Shown piece after piece: positions 9,837 to 22,232 of a stretch of 64,000 bases of DNA. This DNA is from Alteromonas sp. IB21 (GTDB taxonomy: Bacteria > Pseudomonadota > Gammaproteobacteria > Enterobacterales > Alteromonadaceae): positions 1 through 64,000 of the forward strand of contig NZ_JAEFCD010000025.1 in the NCBI RefSeq assembly GCF_016405965.1. The letters are read 5' to 3'. The first letter of the stretch is position 1. Each line of letters starts with the position of its first letter. The position numbers and the translations under genes were made by a program. The notes beneath the pieces are model-generated. The model did not search any database and was not told the origin of the DNA. It worked only from the letters and a program-made list of their open reading frames with translations.

Positions 9837-12233
9837 TTAGTCACTTTCCCCGCCATTCACAATTAAAGCAATATTATATAGACGATTCACTGCGTGGTAG
9901 TTTATAGAATTTTTGGGATAGCGGCCTTTACTGCTAATTTTACCCGCTTCCTGTTCCATCAAAATAGTAAGCGCGTCGTCAACGGTTTCAACAGTGTAAA
10001 TATGGAACAGCCCTTTTTTCACTGCATCGATAACGGTGGCATCTAACACCAGATTAATCGCATTCGATTTAGGAATAATTACGCCCTGTGTACCGGTTAA
10101 ACCGCGGTGCTGACACAAGTCGAAAAAGCCTTCTATCTTTTCATTAACACCGCCAACCGCTTGCACTTCGCCATACTGGTTAATCGAACCTGTGATGGCC
10201 AAAGTTTGTAAGCATGGGATTTCAGTAAGCGCAGAAATAAGTGCAACCAGTTCACCAAGAGAGGCACTGTCGCCATCAATATGCCCGTAAGATTGCTCGA
10301 GGGCGATATTCGCGGAAAGCGTTAAAGGGAAATGTTGCGCATACTTGTTGCCTAAATAACCGTTGAGCAACATAACGCCTTTAGAGTGGATAGGCTGTCC
10401 AAGCTCGACTTCCCGCTCAATATCAACCACACCACTTGCCCCGGCAAAAACGGTAGACGTTATGCGTGCAGGTGTACCAAATGCTGTATCGCCAATATCT
10501 AACACCGTCAGACCATTAACCTTACCTACCGCTTTGCCTTCAGTGGCAATAAGAACGTGCCCTTCTTTAATATCGTTTAAAAGGGTTTGACTTACCCGGC
10601 CGGTGCGACGCTTTTTGGCACTTAACGCGGTTTTCAAATGATCGAGTTCTAGTGTGTCGGCATTGGATTTCTGACAGAAATAATAGGCTTCATTGACCAG
10701 TTCGATCACTTCAGCGAAATGCGCTGAAAGCTTTTCTTTATGCTCTGCCATTCTTAGCGAGTATTCTACAAGCCTGCACATAGCATTAGCTGTAATACCT
10801 TTAAGACCTAGCTGAATGATATGCGCACGTACTTTACCCACGAAATCGAAAAGCGCCTGCCTTGTGACCGGAATCTCCAAGTCAAAATCCACCAACACTC
10901 TGAACAGTTCGTCAAACTCGTCATCATAATCTTGCAGCGTGTAGTACAAATCGCGGGAGCCTAACAAAACGATTTTCACATTTAAATCTATAGGCTGTGG
11001 GTTTAGCGTAATGTTATTGACCATACCCACGTCTTGCTGTGGTAAATCCATGCGTAAGCGCTGAGATTTAATGGCGAGCTTTAAGGTATCCCATACGAAA
11101 GGCTGTTCAATGAGTTGGTCTACATCTAACAATAGATAGCCGCCGTTTGCTCGGTGCATAGCACCAGGCTGTATCATCCGGTAATTGGTAAATACACTAC
11201 CATGAATATTGGTGTACTCGATTTTACCAAACAAGTTTTGATAGGTTGGGTTTGGCTCGTAGATAACGGGGGCCGCATCATCAAGTTTATTCGACACCAA
11301 TACGTTGGCAAGAAACTGTTCTTCTAAGAATATCTTTTTGTCAAAGTCGTCGCTCTTCTCTTCTTTTTGCTCTTCGCTATGAATAACTAAGATAGCGTTG
11401 ACCAAGGCCGTTTTGAGCTGTTTGAGGTACTTCATTACGCCGAGTTCAGACGCGTACTTGTGTTCAAGCACTTTTAGAAGCGGCTTGATACCCTGTTCTG
11501 CGGTCTTTTTATCAAGTTCACGCAATCGCTCCGAGTTTTCGCGCTTCCACGTTGGTAGGCTTAATAAGCTTTCACTTAATCTGTTTTCTAGTTCGTCGAT
11601 AAGCGTGTAAAAGCCTTCTCTTTGCTCATCTGTTAACGTGGCAAACTCGGTATCGCTTATAGGCTTGCCGTTTACAATAGGTGAAAAGGTGATTGAACCG
11701 CCCTCTTCATAAAGCGCAACGTCGTTTGCTTGTGCGTAACGCTCAACGGCGTCAATGGCGGCATCATATTTTTGTTCAAACTCTCTTGATATCGAAGCAC
11801 GACGGCGTTGATAACCCGGGTTGTCGAATGCAATGGGCAATGAGTCCAAGACATCATCGATAAGTGCAGCCATATCTTTGTGAAACGCTTTGCCGCCACC
11901 AGGAGGGAATTTTAGCGCTACAGGCTCACGCTCTTCCTCAAAATTATTGATATAACACCAGTCGTCAGGTGCAGAAAGTTGAGATACCTGGCGCTCTATA
12001 TAGTCTTTGACTAGGGTAAAACGACCGGTCGCAGGCTCGCCCATAACATAAAGGTTATAGCCCTTTGTATTAATGCCTAATCCAAAAGTTAGCGCTTCAC
12101 GGGCACGCTCTTGTCCAATAAAGGTTGCATTAAGCGCTTCCTCATCTTTTAGGGCGCTATTAATCGCGCGGCGGTTAATGGTAGGTGATAACGCGTCTAC
12201 GTCTAACGCAAATGGTTTACTGTCTACTGACAT
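9837..12233 (-). CDS. Lon-family ATP-dependent protease (LonP/YcbZ type)
   Basis: 798-residue protease with an N-terminal AAA-like region and a C-terminal S16 Lon peptidase domain. The Ser-Lys dyad is visible as Ser656 in DGDSAS and Lys699 in GGVNEK. The N-terminal nucleotide loop reads GEPATGRF, with Arg where a canonical Walker A has Lys, as I recall for this Lon-like group. It is longer than E. coli YcbZ (586 residues) and lacks the classical LonA substrate-binding domain. It probably degrades damaged or regulatory proteins; targets are unknown. It is monocistronic and follows the hydrolase/GGDEF pair on the same strand after a 118-base gap. Confidence 0.9.
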   Translation of the reverse strand: MSVDSKPFALDVDALSPTINRRAINSALKDEEALNATFIGQERAREALTFGLGINTKGYNLYVMGEPATGRFTLVKDYIERQVSQLSAPDDWCYINNFEEEREPVALKFPPGGGKAFHKDMAALIDDVLDSLPIAFDNPGYQRRRASISREFEQKYDAAIDAVERYAQANDVALYEEGGSITFSPIVNGKPISDTEFATLTDEQREGFYTLIDELENRLSESLLSLPTWKRENSERLRELDKKTAEQGIKPLLKVLEHKYASELGVMKYLKQLKTALVNAILVIHSEEQKEEKSDDFDKKIFLEEQFLANVLVSNKLDDAAPVIYEPNPTYQNLFGKIEYTNIHGSVFTNYRMIQPGAMHRANGGYLLLDVDQLIEQPFVWDTLKLAIKSQRLRMDLPQQDVGMVNNITLNPQPIDLNVKIVLLGSRDLYYTLQDYDDEFDELFRVLVDFDLEIPVTRQALFDFVGKVRAHIIQLGLKGITANAMCRLVEYSLRMAEHKEKLSAHFAEVIELVNEAYYFCQKSNADTLELDHLKTALSAKKRRTGRVSQTLLNDIKEGHVLIATEGKAVGKVNGLTVLDIGDTAFGTPARITSTVFAGASGVVDIEREVELGQPIHSKGVMLLNGYLGNKYAQHFPLTLSANIALEQSYGHIDGDSASLGELVALISALTEIPCLQTLAITGSINQYGEVQAVGGVNEKIEGFFDLCQHRGLTGTQGVIIPKSNAINLVLDATVIDAVKKGLFHIYTVETVDDALTILMEQEAGKISSKGRYPKNSINYHAVNRLYNIALIVNGGESD

Positions 12234-12497
12234 GTTGTTCTATATTCGTTACTTTACTTAAGTGAAACCCTAATTAACATTAGTGTCAAACGCTTATCCG
12301 TAATTAAGCACCTTTGCACCGCCAATTGCACAACAAACAACCAGCTTTATATAGATATGGTATATTTTGTTTTTGGTGGTGCGCCACTTACCGTGCATGC
12401 TCTGCTAAGAGTCACTTTACTCTTATCGGGTAATATTAATGTGCTGCAGTAGCAACACAATAGCGAAAACAAGCAACAGAGAATCAGAGTACTCATA

Positions 12498-13079
12498 ATG
12501 ACAAAAATAACGACTTCAACATCGCAGGTACGCTTTGCTCCTCTTTTAACACTGCTCATCAGTGCCGTTTTTTCACCAACCAGTATCGCAAACGTCAACT
12601 ATGCAGACAGTTCTGGTTTTTCAATTACCAACGTCAGTGAAAGCCATGCCCCTATCGAAGTGGTTTATTCTCATTTTATTGAACATGTTGATATGTGGTG
12701 GCCTAAAGATCATACGTGGTGGAAAGGCTCCCTGAGAATTGATGAGCAAGCTGGCGGTTGTTTCTGCGAGACCACCGATAATGCAAGCGCTGTGCATATG
12801 CTCATAAGCTACGTTGAGCCTCAAAAAAAAGTAATAATGACCGGTGGTTTAGGACCGCTTCAAGAAATGGGGGTAACAGGTGCGTTAACGTGGGAATTTA
12901 GCACCATAGAGGGAAACACGCCCAAAACAAAAGTTACCCTTACCTATCACGCGTCGGGTAACGTCCATTTTGACGGAAAAAAGGCGTCAAATGAGGATGC
13001 AGCTAAGTTGGTTAATGTAGTTGATAAGGTGCAGGCGCAGCAACTTAATGCATTGACTACATTTAGCGATACGAATTAG
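12498..13079 (+). CDS. Exported SRPBCC-domain protein
   Basis: 193 residues. The N-terminus has a basic start, a hydrophobic stretch (about 13-27) and a possible signal-peptidase site after SIA near residue 33. The rest resembles an AHSA1/START-like SRPBCC fold: early VSESHAPIEVVYSHF, Trp-rich YxxxDMWWPKDHTWWKG, and a late helix KLVNVVDKVQAQQLNAL. Such folds bind hydrophobic ligands in a deep cavity. Most AHSA1-like proteins are cytosolic, so export is unusual. No neighbour indicates a ligand. Confidence 0.75.
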   Translation: MTKITTSTSQVRFAPLLTLLISAVFSPTSIANVNYADSSGFSITNVSESHAPIEVVYSHFIEHVDMWWPKDHTWWKGSLRIDEQAGGCFCETTDNASAVHMLISYVEPQKKVIMTGGLGPLQEMGVTGALTWEFSTIEGNTPKTKVTLTYHASGNVHFDGKKASNEDAAKLVNVVDKVQAQQLNALTTFSDTN

Positions 13080-13176
13080 TGAAAAAGTAGCAGTTTACTT
13101 CGCTGGTTGCATACTAACATATTAATTAATGCTCACTTTTCAAGCAAGCGACAATAAAATTCGCCTAGTTCGGTGT

Positions 13177-13249
13177 TAAGCTATTGAGGCATAGCTTAGC
13201 GCTGGGTTATTCTATTGGGCTATATATGTGTAATGTGGGAATATCCCAC
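13177..13249 (+). promoter_or_regulatory. Two inverted repeats in the leuS upstream region
   Basis: TAAGCTA (13177-13183) and TAGCTTA (13192-13198) are 7-base arms 8 bases apart. A second palindrome, GTGGGA-ATA-TCCCAC, lies at 13235-13249, just after an AT-rich TATATA stretch that could be a -10. Both lie 110-180 bases before leuS. They may be an operator, a leader hairpin, or chance; no known regulator is recognised. Confidence 0.35.
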
Positions 13250-13340
13250 GCTCGGTTAGCCGGCAATATTGCGAAATTACCCATCAGAGTATTTGCAACA
13301 AATTCGCCTCACACCGACCCATAAACGTTCTAACTTTTAA

Positions 13341-15962
<2,622 letters not shown>

Positions 15963-15973
15963 GTCTGCATATT

Positions 15974-16501
15974 ATGAAAAAGCACTTACAATGCGCAGCA
16001 GTTGTAATGATTATGGTACTGGTAACAGGCTGTGGCTTTCACTTAAGAAGTAGCCCTAGCCTGCCAGATGACGTCAACACAGTTGTCATTGAAAGTGCTA
16101 GAGCACACGCGCCGTTGGCGCGTGCTCTCAACAAACGGTTAAATGTTTATGGGTTGAGTCGTGTGGACGATTCCACGCCGTCAAATCAAAATATCAACAT
16201 TTACCTGCTACCTGAGAAGTTAGATCGGCAACTTCTTTCTGTTTATCCTTCAGGGCAAGTTGCAGAATACGAGCTTATCTACGTTGTTCGCTACCGCGTT
16301 CAGTTTCCCGGCAAAGAAGCCGTTATGACCCAATTTGAGGTAGTGAGAGATTACCAGGACGATCCTGACCAAGTACTTGCGAAATCTCGAGAACTTGACT
16401 TAATGCTAAGTGAAATGCGTGATGAAGCAGCAGACATCATGATCAGACGTCTTTCGAGCCAAGCCACTGCTGCGCCTGCTTTGTCATCAAATCAGCCATA
16501 A
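15974..16501 (+). CDS. lptE: LPS-assembly lipoprotein LptE
   Basis: Outer-membrane lipoprotein that plugs the LptD barrel and helps insert LPS. The 175 residues start with a lipoprotein signal (hydrophobic AAVVMIMVLVTGC, lipobox VTGC with Cys near 20) followed by GFHLRSS, the family hallmark. It lies between leuS and holA, with 2 bases to holA. Confidence 0.95.
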   Translation: MKKHLQCAAVVMIMVLVTGCGFHLRSSPSLPDDVNTVVIESARAHAPLARALNKRLNVYGLSRVDDSTPSNQNINIYLLPEKLDRQLLSVYPSGQVAEYELIYVVRYRVQFPGKEAVMTQFEVVRDYQDDPDQVLAKSRELDLMLSEMRDEAADIMIRRLSSQATAAPALSSNQP

Positions 16502-16503
16502 GC

Positions 16504-17532
16504 ATGCAAATCTATCCGAACCAATTTAGCCAAGATATCGCAAAAGCACTCCGTCCAGCGTATTTAGTGTTTGGTGATGAACCCCAGCAAAAGTTTGACG
16601 TTATCGAGCAAATTCGCGCTAAAGCGAAGGCCAACGGCTTTGAAGAGCGTACTGTGCTGGTTGCAGAAACCGGGTTTAATTGGAACCAACTTATTGAAGC
16701 GACACAAAGTATGTCGCTTTTTTCAAGCCAGCAGTTCATTGAATTAGAGTTGCCTACTGGGAAGCCAGGTACTGAGGGCAGTAAAATGCTGCAAGAGGTT
16801 GCCGCGTCGCTTAACTCGGATATCTTGTTGCTGGTACACGGCCCTAAAATTGGTAAAGACGTACAGCGTGGCAAATGGTTCAAAGTATTGGACGATATTG
16901 GTGCGTCAGTCTTGTGCTATCCCCTTGAGGGCAAACAGCTTAACGCGTGGCTAAACCAGCAGCTTAAGTCGCACAACCTCACAGTATCAGCGTCTGGCGC
17001 TAAAATGATTGCCGATTTTTGCGAAGGAAACATGCTGGCTGCCAAACAGGAAATTGACAAACTCGCCCTGCTCTATCCTCAACAGTCAATCACTGAAGAG
17101 CAGATCGAAAAAGCCATGGTAGACCAGTCACGCTTTAGCGTATTTCAGCTAGTTGACGTAATGCTAAGCGGTGATAGCACGCGCTGTATAAAGATGCTTT
17201 ATCGGTTAGAAAGTGAAGGTCTAGAGCCCAACATAATTATCTGGGCGCTCATCAGAGAATGGGAACAGCTTTGGAAGTTAAAGTTAGCACAGCAAAGCGG
17301 TACACCTATTCAATGGCAGAAGTTCGGTATATGGCGTAACAGACAGGGTTTTTACCAAAGTGCTTTAAATCGGCTTAGCCTTGCTCAGCTAGAAGATATT
17401 CAAACAGCGCTCACGAAATCAGACCATGCGTTTAAGCAAAATGTGGTTGCTCGCCCATACGTTGAAATGTGTCATCTTTGCATGATGTTCATGGGGATGG
17501 ACTTACGCAACATTCCGCTGCTTCAAGCATAA
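16504..17532 (+). CDS. holA: DNA polymerase III delta subunit
   Basis: Clamp-loader subunit that opens the beta sliding clamp. The 342 residues are normal length. Family features include the N-terminal LVFGDEPQQKFDVIEQIR, the central SLFSSQQFIELELPTGKPG segment that matches the clamp-contact region, and the C-terminal collar helices. Position downstream of lptE and upstream of nadD agrees with E. coli. Confidence 0.96.
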   Translation: MQIYPNQFSQDIAKALRPAYLVFGDEPQQKFDVIEQIRAKAKANGFEERTVLVAETGFNWNQLIEATQSMSLFSSQQFIELELPTGKPGTEGSKMLQEVAASLNSDILLLVHGPKIGKDVQRGKWFKVLDDIGASVLCYPLEGKQLNAWLNQQLKSHNLTVSASGAKMIADFCEGNMLAAKQEIDKLALLYPQQSITEEQIEKAMVDQSRFSVFQLVDVMLSGDSTRCIKMLYRLESEGLEPNIIIWALIREWEQLWKLKLAQQSGTPIQWQKFGIWRNRQGFYQSALNRLSLAQLEDIQTALTKSDHAFKQNVVARPYVEMCHLCMMFMGMDLRNIPLLQA

Positions 17533-17544
17533 AGGCAGTATGTA

Positions 17545-18246
17545 GTGCGCGAGACAACACAACCCCGATTTACGTCCACTGTGAAAGCCATTCTTGGCGG
17601 AACATTTAATCCTCCACATAAAGGCCATATATTTGCTGCCTTAAAAGCTGCGGATGAAATTGGGATTACGCATGTACACCTGATGCCCTGTAAGCTTGCA
17701 CCTCATAAGTCCGTTGGCGTGTCAGAGACTCACCGGGTTAAAATGATTGAACTGTGCGCTCAAACCAATGAAAGACTTATCCCAGAATTGATCGAACTGT
17801 CATTACCGTCGCCGTCTTACACGGTAAAAACGCTGCGCGCATTAAAGGAAAAAAGCGCTGACACAATCTGTTTTTTCATTGGCGCAGATTCGCTGTATAA
17901 TCTAGATAAATGGTACGAGTGGGAACACCTGCTCGATTATTGTCACTTAGTGGTAATGCGTAGAGACGATGAAATATTCTCGCCTCCCCCCGCAGTACAA
18001 ACGTGGTTAGATTGTCATATGACTCGCGACAAAAGTGTTATATACACAAAGCCCGCTGGTCACGTGTTATTAATCGACACACCACTTTATAGTGTTTCAT
18101 CAACTGAAATTCGAGATGTGCTATCTGGTATAGCAAAGCCTGAAAAGGCCAACGTGTTAAATGATTCAAACGCTTCCTCTGTCAATGGATGGCTAGAAGA
18201 GGATGTACTTAAGTACATCAACGAACATCAGTTATATAAAAGTTAA
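17545..18246 (+). CDS. nadD: Nicotinate-mononucleotide adenylyltransferase
   Basis: Transfers AMP from ATP to nicotinate mononucleotide in NAD synthesis. The nucleotidyltransferase signature GGTFNPPHKGH is at 18-28, and the second, SSTEIRD, is near residue 190. The start is GTG at 17545 with AAGGCAG upstream; a GTG at 17581 would give the more usual N-terminus but has no ribosome-binding site. At 233 residues the longer form is slightly above family average. Confidence 0.95.
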   Translation: MRETTQPRFTSTVKAILGGTFNPPHKGHIFAALKAADEIGITHVHLMPCKLAPHKSVGVSETHRVKMIELCAQTNERLIPELIELSLPSPSYTVKTLRALKEKSADTICFFIGADSLYNLDKWYEWEHLLDYCHLVVMRRDDEIFSPPPAVQTWLDCHMTRDKSVIYTKPAGHVLLIDTPLYSVSSTEIRDVLSGIAKPEKANVLNDSNASSVNGWLEEDVLKYINEHQLYKS

Positions 18247-18263
18247 GTAAGTGAGGAAAACTC

Positions 18264-18581
18264 TTGGAGAGTCAACAGCTCAAACAGTTTGTTAAAGACA
18301 AAATTGACGATATGAAAGGCCGTGATGTAGTTGAACTAGACGTTCGCGGCAAATCTAGCATTACCGACACCATGATCATTTGTTCTGGTAATTCGAAGCG
18401 CCATGTATCTTCTATTGCAGAAAATGTAATGGTAGAAGCAAAAAATGCAGGCCACGCCCCCGGAAGTGTGGAAGGTAAGGAAACCGGCGAATGGGTACTT
18501 GTCGACTTTGGCGATGTTATTTTGCACGTTATGCAAGACGAAACCCGTGATTTCTACCAGTTAGAAAAACTGTGGTCATAG
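18264..18581 (+). CDS. rsfS: Ribosomal silencing factor RsfS
   Basis: Binds uL14 on the 50S subunit and blocks subunit joining in poor nutrition. At 105 residues, with DVRGKSSITDTMIICSGNS, HAPGSVEG and the C-terminal WVLVDFGDVILHVMQ, it is a standard family member. The start is TTG with GAGG upstream. It is followed by nucleic acid that folds into a strong hairpin before rlmH. Confidence 0.95.
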   Translation: MESQQLKQFVKDKIDDMKGRDVVELDVRGKSSITDTMIICSGNSKRHVSSIAENVMVEAKNAGHAPGSVEGKETGEWVLVDFGDVILHVMQDETRDFYQLEKLWS

Positions 18582-18623
18582 CGGTTTAACCTGCCGCTTG
18601 TCACAAGTAGTAGCACGGTCGGT

Positions 18624-18653
18624 AAAGGCCATACTTAGTTGTGTATGGCCTTT
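18624..18653 (+). terminator. Hairpin between rsfS and rlmH
   Basis: Perfect 11-base arms AAAGGCCATAC and GTATGGCCTTT with an 8-base loop. The trailing sequence TTTATTGCG is only weakly T-rich, so it may be a partial terminator or an mRNA stabiliser. Confidence 0.55.
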
Positions 18654-18697
18654 ATTGCGTAAGTGAAACAGTAAATCCTGAAGTAAGGTAAAGTTAA

Positions 18698-19168
18698 GTG
18701 CGTATACAAATTGTCGCAGTTGGCACAAAGATGCCGAACTGGGTTAATGCGGGTGTTGATGAATTCATACGCCGTTTTCCTAGTGATATGCCGGTTTCAT
18801 TTACGGAAATCCCTGCGGGCAAACGGGGCAAAAACGCCGACATTAAACGCATCTTAGAAAAAGAAGGTGAGCTTATGCTTGCCGCCATTCCAAAAGGTAA
18901 CCGCATTGTAACGTTAGAAGTTACAGGAAAACCCTGGGATACACCGACACTTGCTAAGCAACTCGATAACTGGAAAATGGACGGAAGGGACGTCAGTCTC
19001 CTCATCGGCGGGCCTGAGGGGCTTGCTCCAGAGTGTATTTCCGCGTCAGAACAAAAATGGTCGTTGTCGGCCCTAACCCTTCCACACCCTCTTGTTAGGA
19101 TTATCCTAACAGAGAGCTTATATCGTGCTTGGTCGGTGACGCAAAACCACCCTTATCACCGTGAGTAA
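18698..19168 (+). CDS. rlmH: 23S rRNA pseudouridine1915 N3-methyltransferase RlmH
   Basis: SPOUT methyltransferase acting on pseudouridine 1915 of helix 69 in assembled 70S ribosomes. 156 residues with GTG start. The knotted SAM site is shown by LLIGGPEGL and the C-terminal [18 protein letters not shown]. It is paired with rsfS as in most proteobacteria. Confidence 0.96.
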   Translation: MRIQIVAVGTKMPNWVNAGVDEFIRRFPSDMPVSFTEIPAGKRGKNADIKRILEKEGELMLAAIPKGNRIVTLEVTGKPWDTPTLAKQLDNWKMDGRDVSLLIGGPEGLAPECISASEQKWSLSALTLPHPLVRIILTESLYRAWSVTQNHPYHRE

Positions 19169-19198
19169 GGTGTTGTTCCGCTAATGCAAAGGAAGTCA

Positions 19199-21115
19199 AT
19201 GCAACGAAAACGCCAGGCAATACGCGACCACTCTGCTGAAGCAAATTTATTCGCACGTCGCGCCACCATAGCATTTATTATCGTCGTAGCAATGTTAGGG
19301 ATTGTGCTAAACAATCTATATTCTTTGCAAGTTACCCAGTTCGAAGATTATCAAACCCGCTCAAACGGCAATAGGATAAAAGTTCTTCCTATAGCGCCAA
19401 ACCGAGGGCTAATTTACGATCGCAATGGTGTTCTTCTGGCTGAAAATCGCCCTGTTTTTAGCTTGGAAGTTATCCCTGAAGAAGTCGAAGATATCGACAA
19501 AACACTTGCCGATCTAACCGCTCTAATGGGAATAACAAGCGATGAATTAGAGCGTTTTCAGTCAACGCTAAAAGGTACTCGTCGATTCAAACCCGTGGCG
19601 TTGCGTACTCAGCTTACGGAAGAAGAAGTTGCGTTATTTTCGGCGAGTAAACACAAATTTCCAGGTGTACAAATTGAAGCCCGCTTGGCCCGTCACTACC
19701 CCTATAAAGAAACACTCACCCATGCACTAGGATACGTTGCGCGTATCAACAAGCGAGATTTACAAAAATTGGTTGAAGCTGGCCAAGAAGATAACTACGC
19801 GGCTACGCATGATATTGGTAAGTTGGGCATAGAAAAGTATCACGAAGAATTACTGCATGGAGAGGTGGGTTATCAGCAGGTAGAGGTGAATAATCAGGGG
19901 CGTATTATTCGCGTCTTGAGTGTAGAACCGCCAACACCTGGCAAAGATATCGTGCTGAATCTCGATTTAGAACTTCAGTTAGAAGCGCAGCGTATTATCG
20001 ACGGCATGCGAGGCGCGGTCGTAGTGACTGACATCAAAACCGGTGGTGTACTCGCCCTTTATTCAAACCCCAGTTACGATCCAAACTTATTCGTCCACGG
20101 TATCAGCAGTAAAAACTATTCTGCCCTTTTAAACTCACCAGACCGCCCGCTTATTAATCGCGCCACCCAAGGACAATACCCTCCAGCATCAACGATAAAG
20201 CCACATCTAGGCTTTGTAGGCTTGGAAGAAGGTGTAATCACAAAAGATTACACCATTACTGACACAGGTCGCTATAAGCTACCTAACGTATCTCACGTGT
20301 GGCGTGACTGGCGCAGATGGGGGCACGGTAAAGTTGACGTATCGAAAGCGATAGAAGTGTCGTGTGATACCTATTACTATGAACTGGCCTACAAACTTGG
20401 TATCGATAAAATTAGTGAGGCCATGTATGAATTTGGATTCGGCGATTTCACCGGTATTGATTTGTACGAAGAGTCAGACGCTAACATGCCCAGTCGAGGA
20501 TGGAAGCGAGCACGCTTTAACCAACCATGGTATATCGGTGATACCATTCCTGTTGGTATAGGGCAAAGCTACTGGACTACCACCCCTATTCAGCTAAACA
20601 CGTCCGTCAACGCACTGATAAACGCCGGCGAACGGTATATCCCGCAAATAATAAGAGGATATATGAATTCCGATACGTCGGTTGACCTTATTCCCCTAAA
20701 ATCGCTTCGTCCTATCGAGATTAAAAACCGCGACAATTTGGATGTAGTATTAAACGCAATGCGAGACGTAGTAAGTGGTGAAGAAGGCGGCGCTAGACAT
20801 GCCTTTGCCGATACACCCTACGACTCAGCGGGAAAAACAGGGACGGCTCAGCTATTCACCGTGGGACAAAATGAAAAATACGACGCGAGTAAGATAGACG
20901 AGCGACTTAGAGACAATGCAATGTACGTTGGTTTCGCACCCTTTGATGACCCTGAAATATCTGTGACTGTGGTGTTAGAAAATGTAGGGGGCGGAAGTAA
21001 GAATGCGGCTCCGGTAGCCCGTCAAATCATGGACTTTTATTTTCGAGACCGTGTCTTCGACACAAATAATGAAGAAACCGTACAAAATGATTTAATGTTA
21101 GGGGTATCGCAGTGA
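19199..21115 (+). CDS. mrdA: Penicillin-binding protein 2 (elongation transpeptidase)
   Basis: Peptidoglycan transpeptidase of the elongasome, working with RodA. It has one N-terminal membrane anchor (about 20-42), a dimerisation domain, and a transpeptidase domain with STIKP (SxxK), SCD (SxN-type) and KTGTAQ. I chose the ATG at 19199 because it gives the family-typical MQRKRQAIRDH start and AAAGGAAG lies just upstream; an ATG at 19184 would add five residues. It overlaps rodA by 4 bases (GTGA). Confidence 0.97.
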   Translation: MQRKRQAIRDHSAEANLFARRATIAFIIVVAMLGIVLNNLYSLQVTQFEDYQTRSNGNRIKVLPIAPNRGLIYDRNGVLLAENRPVFSLEVIPEEVEDIDKTLADLTALMGITSDELERFQSTLKGTRRFKPVALRTQLTEEEVALFSASKHKFPGVQIEARLARHYPYKETLTHALGYVARINKRDLQKLVEAGQEDNYAATHDIGKLGIEKYHEELLHGEVGYQQVEVNNQGRIIRVLSVEPPTPGKDIVLNLDLELQLEAQRIIDGMRGAVVVTDIKTGGVLALYSNPSYDPNLFVHGISSKNYSALLNSPDRPLINRATQGQYPPASTIKPHLGFVGLEEGVITKDYTITDTGRYKLPNVSHVWRDWRRWGHGKVDVSKAIEVSCDTYYYELAYKLGIDKISEAMYEFGFGDFTGIDLYEESDANMPSRGWKRARFNQPWYIGDTIPVGIGQSYWTTTPIQLNTSVNALINAGERYIPQIIRGYMNSDTSVDLIPLKSLRPIEIKNRDNLDVVLNAMRDVVSGEEGGARHAFADTPYDSAGKTGTAQLFTVGQNEKYDASKIDERLRDNAMYVGFAPFDDPEISVTVVLENVGGGSKNAAPVARQIMDFYFRDRVFDTNNEETVQNDLMLGVSQ

Positions 21116-22227
21116 AAAGAACGACTATAAACCCCAACAAAATTGGTTTACTGCAGCGAATTCATATTGATGGATGGCTGCTGGTTGGCTTGCTTGTTTT
21201 AAGTGGCGTTGGTCTATTTACACTGTATTCAGCATCTGGCCAAGACATGGAACAAATGGAACGACAGTTCATTCGCCTTGGTTTCAGCTTCATTGTTATG
21301 TTTGTGTTAGCCCAATTCCCCCTCGGCGTTTATCGATTTTTCTCTACCTATGCCTATGCCGGTGGCCTACTCATGCTTATCGCCGTTTTGCTGTTTGGCG
21401 ACATGGGTAAAGGTGCACAACGATGGTTGGATTTAGGCTTTATACGGTTTCAACCTTCAGAATTAATGAAATTAGCCGTACCCATGATGGTAGCTTGGTA
21501 CATTAGTAAGTTTACTCTACCGCCTCGCAGCACCCACATCATGTTGGGGTTTGCTCTTGTGGTTGTACCCACAATCCTTATTGCTAAGCAGCCAGACTTA
21601 GGTACATCACTGCTTATAGCTAGTTCAGGGGTATTCGCTATCTTTCTTGCAGGCATGAGTTGGCGGCTTATTTCCTTTGTCGGTGCCCTTGTTGGCGCGT
21701 TTGCGCCGGTCATGTGGTTCTTTCTAATGAAGGATTATCAGAAACAGCGGGTATTAACTTTTTTAAACCCCGAAAGCGATCCCCTTGGCTCAGGCTATCA
21801 TATTATTCAATCGAAGATTGCCATCGGCTCGGGTGGCGTTGATGGTAAAGGTTGGCTACAGGGCACCCAATCTCAATTAGAGTTTTTGCCTGAGCGACAC
21901 ACCGACTTTATATTTTCTGTATTTAGTGAAGAATTCGGCCTTACAGGCGTAATGTGTTTAATGGCTATTTATCTCTTCATTATTTTGCGCGGCCTGATTA
22001 TTTCAAGCAGAGCACAAGACGCCTATGCAAAATTACTAGGCGGCAGTATAACCCTGACTTTCTTTGTATACGTGTTTGTGAACATGGGCATGGTATCGGG
22101 GTTACTACCTGTTGTAGGTGTTCCCCTACCTTTGGTGAGTTTTGGTGGTACATCTATGGTGACTTTGATGGCCGGATTTGGCATTCTAATGGCAATAGCC
22201 ACACAGAAACGATTAATGTCTAGATAA
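21112..22227 (+). CDS. rodA: Rod-shape peptidoglycan polymerase RodA
   Basis: SEDS-family glycosyltransferase, partner of PBP2. The 371 residues have about ten hydrophobic segments. SEDS hallmarks are the FQPSELMK loop, the catalytic-Asp-containing loop ending LPERHTDFIFSV, and the final VPLPLVSFGGTS. The GTG start overlaps the mrdA stop, indicating translational coupling. Confidence 0.97.
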   Translation: MKRTTINPNKIGLLQRIHIDGWLLVGLLVLSGVGLFTLYSASGQDMEQMERQFIRLGFSFIVMFVLAQFPLGVYRFFSTYAYAGGLLMLIAVLLFGDMGKGAQRWLDLGFIRFQPSELMKLAVPMMVAWYISKFTLPPRSTHIMLGFALVVVPTILIAKQPDLGTSLLIASSGVFAIFLAGMSWRLISFVGALVGAFAPVMWFFLMKDYQKQRVLTFLNPESDPLGSGYHIIQSKIAIGSGGVDGKGWLQGTQSQLEFLPERHTDFIFSVFSEEFGLTGVMCLMAIYLFIILRGLIISSRAQDAYAKLLGGSITLTFFVYVFVNMGMVSGLLPVVGVPLPLVSFGGTSMVTLMAGFGILMAIATQKRLMSR

Positions 22228-22232
22228 ACTGT

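Noticed and set aside
12347..12598. 83-codon minus-strand ORF with a Cys/Leu-rich stretch
   Set aside because: Overlaps the signal peptide region of the SRPBCC gene on the other strand; no ribosome-binding site; looks like a shadow.
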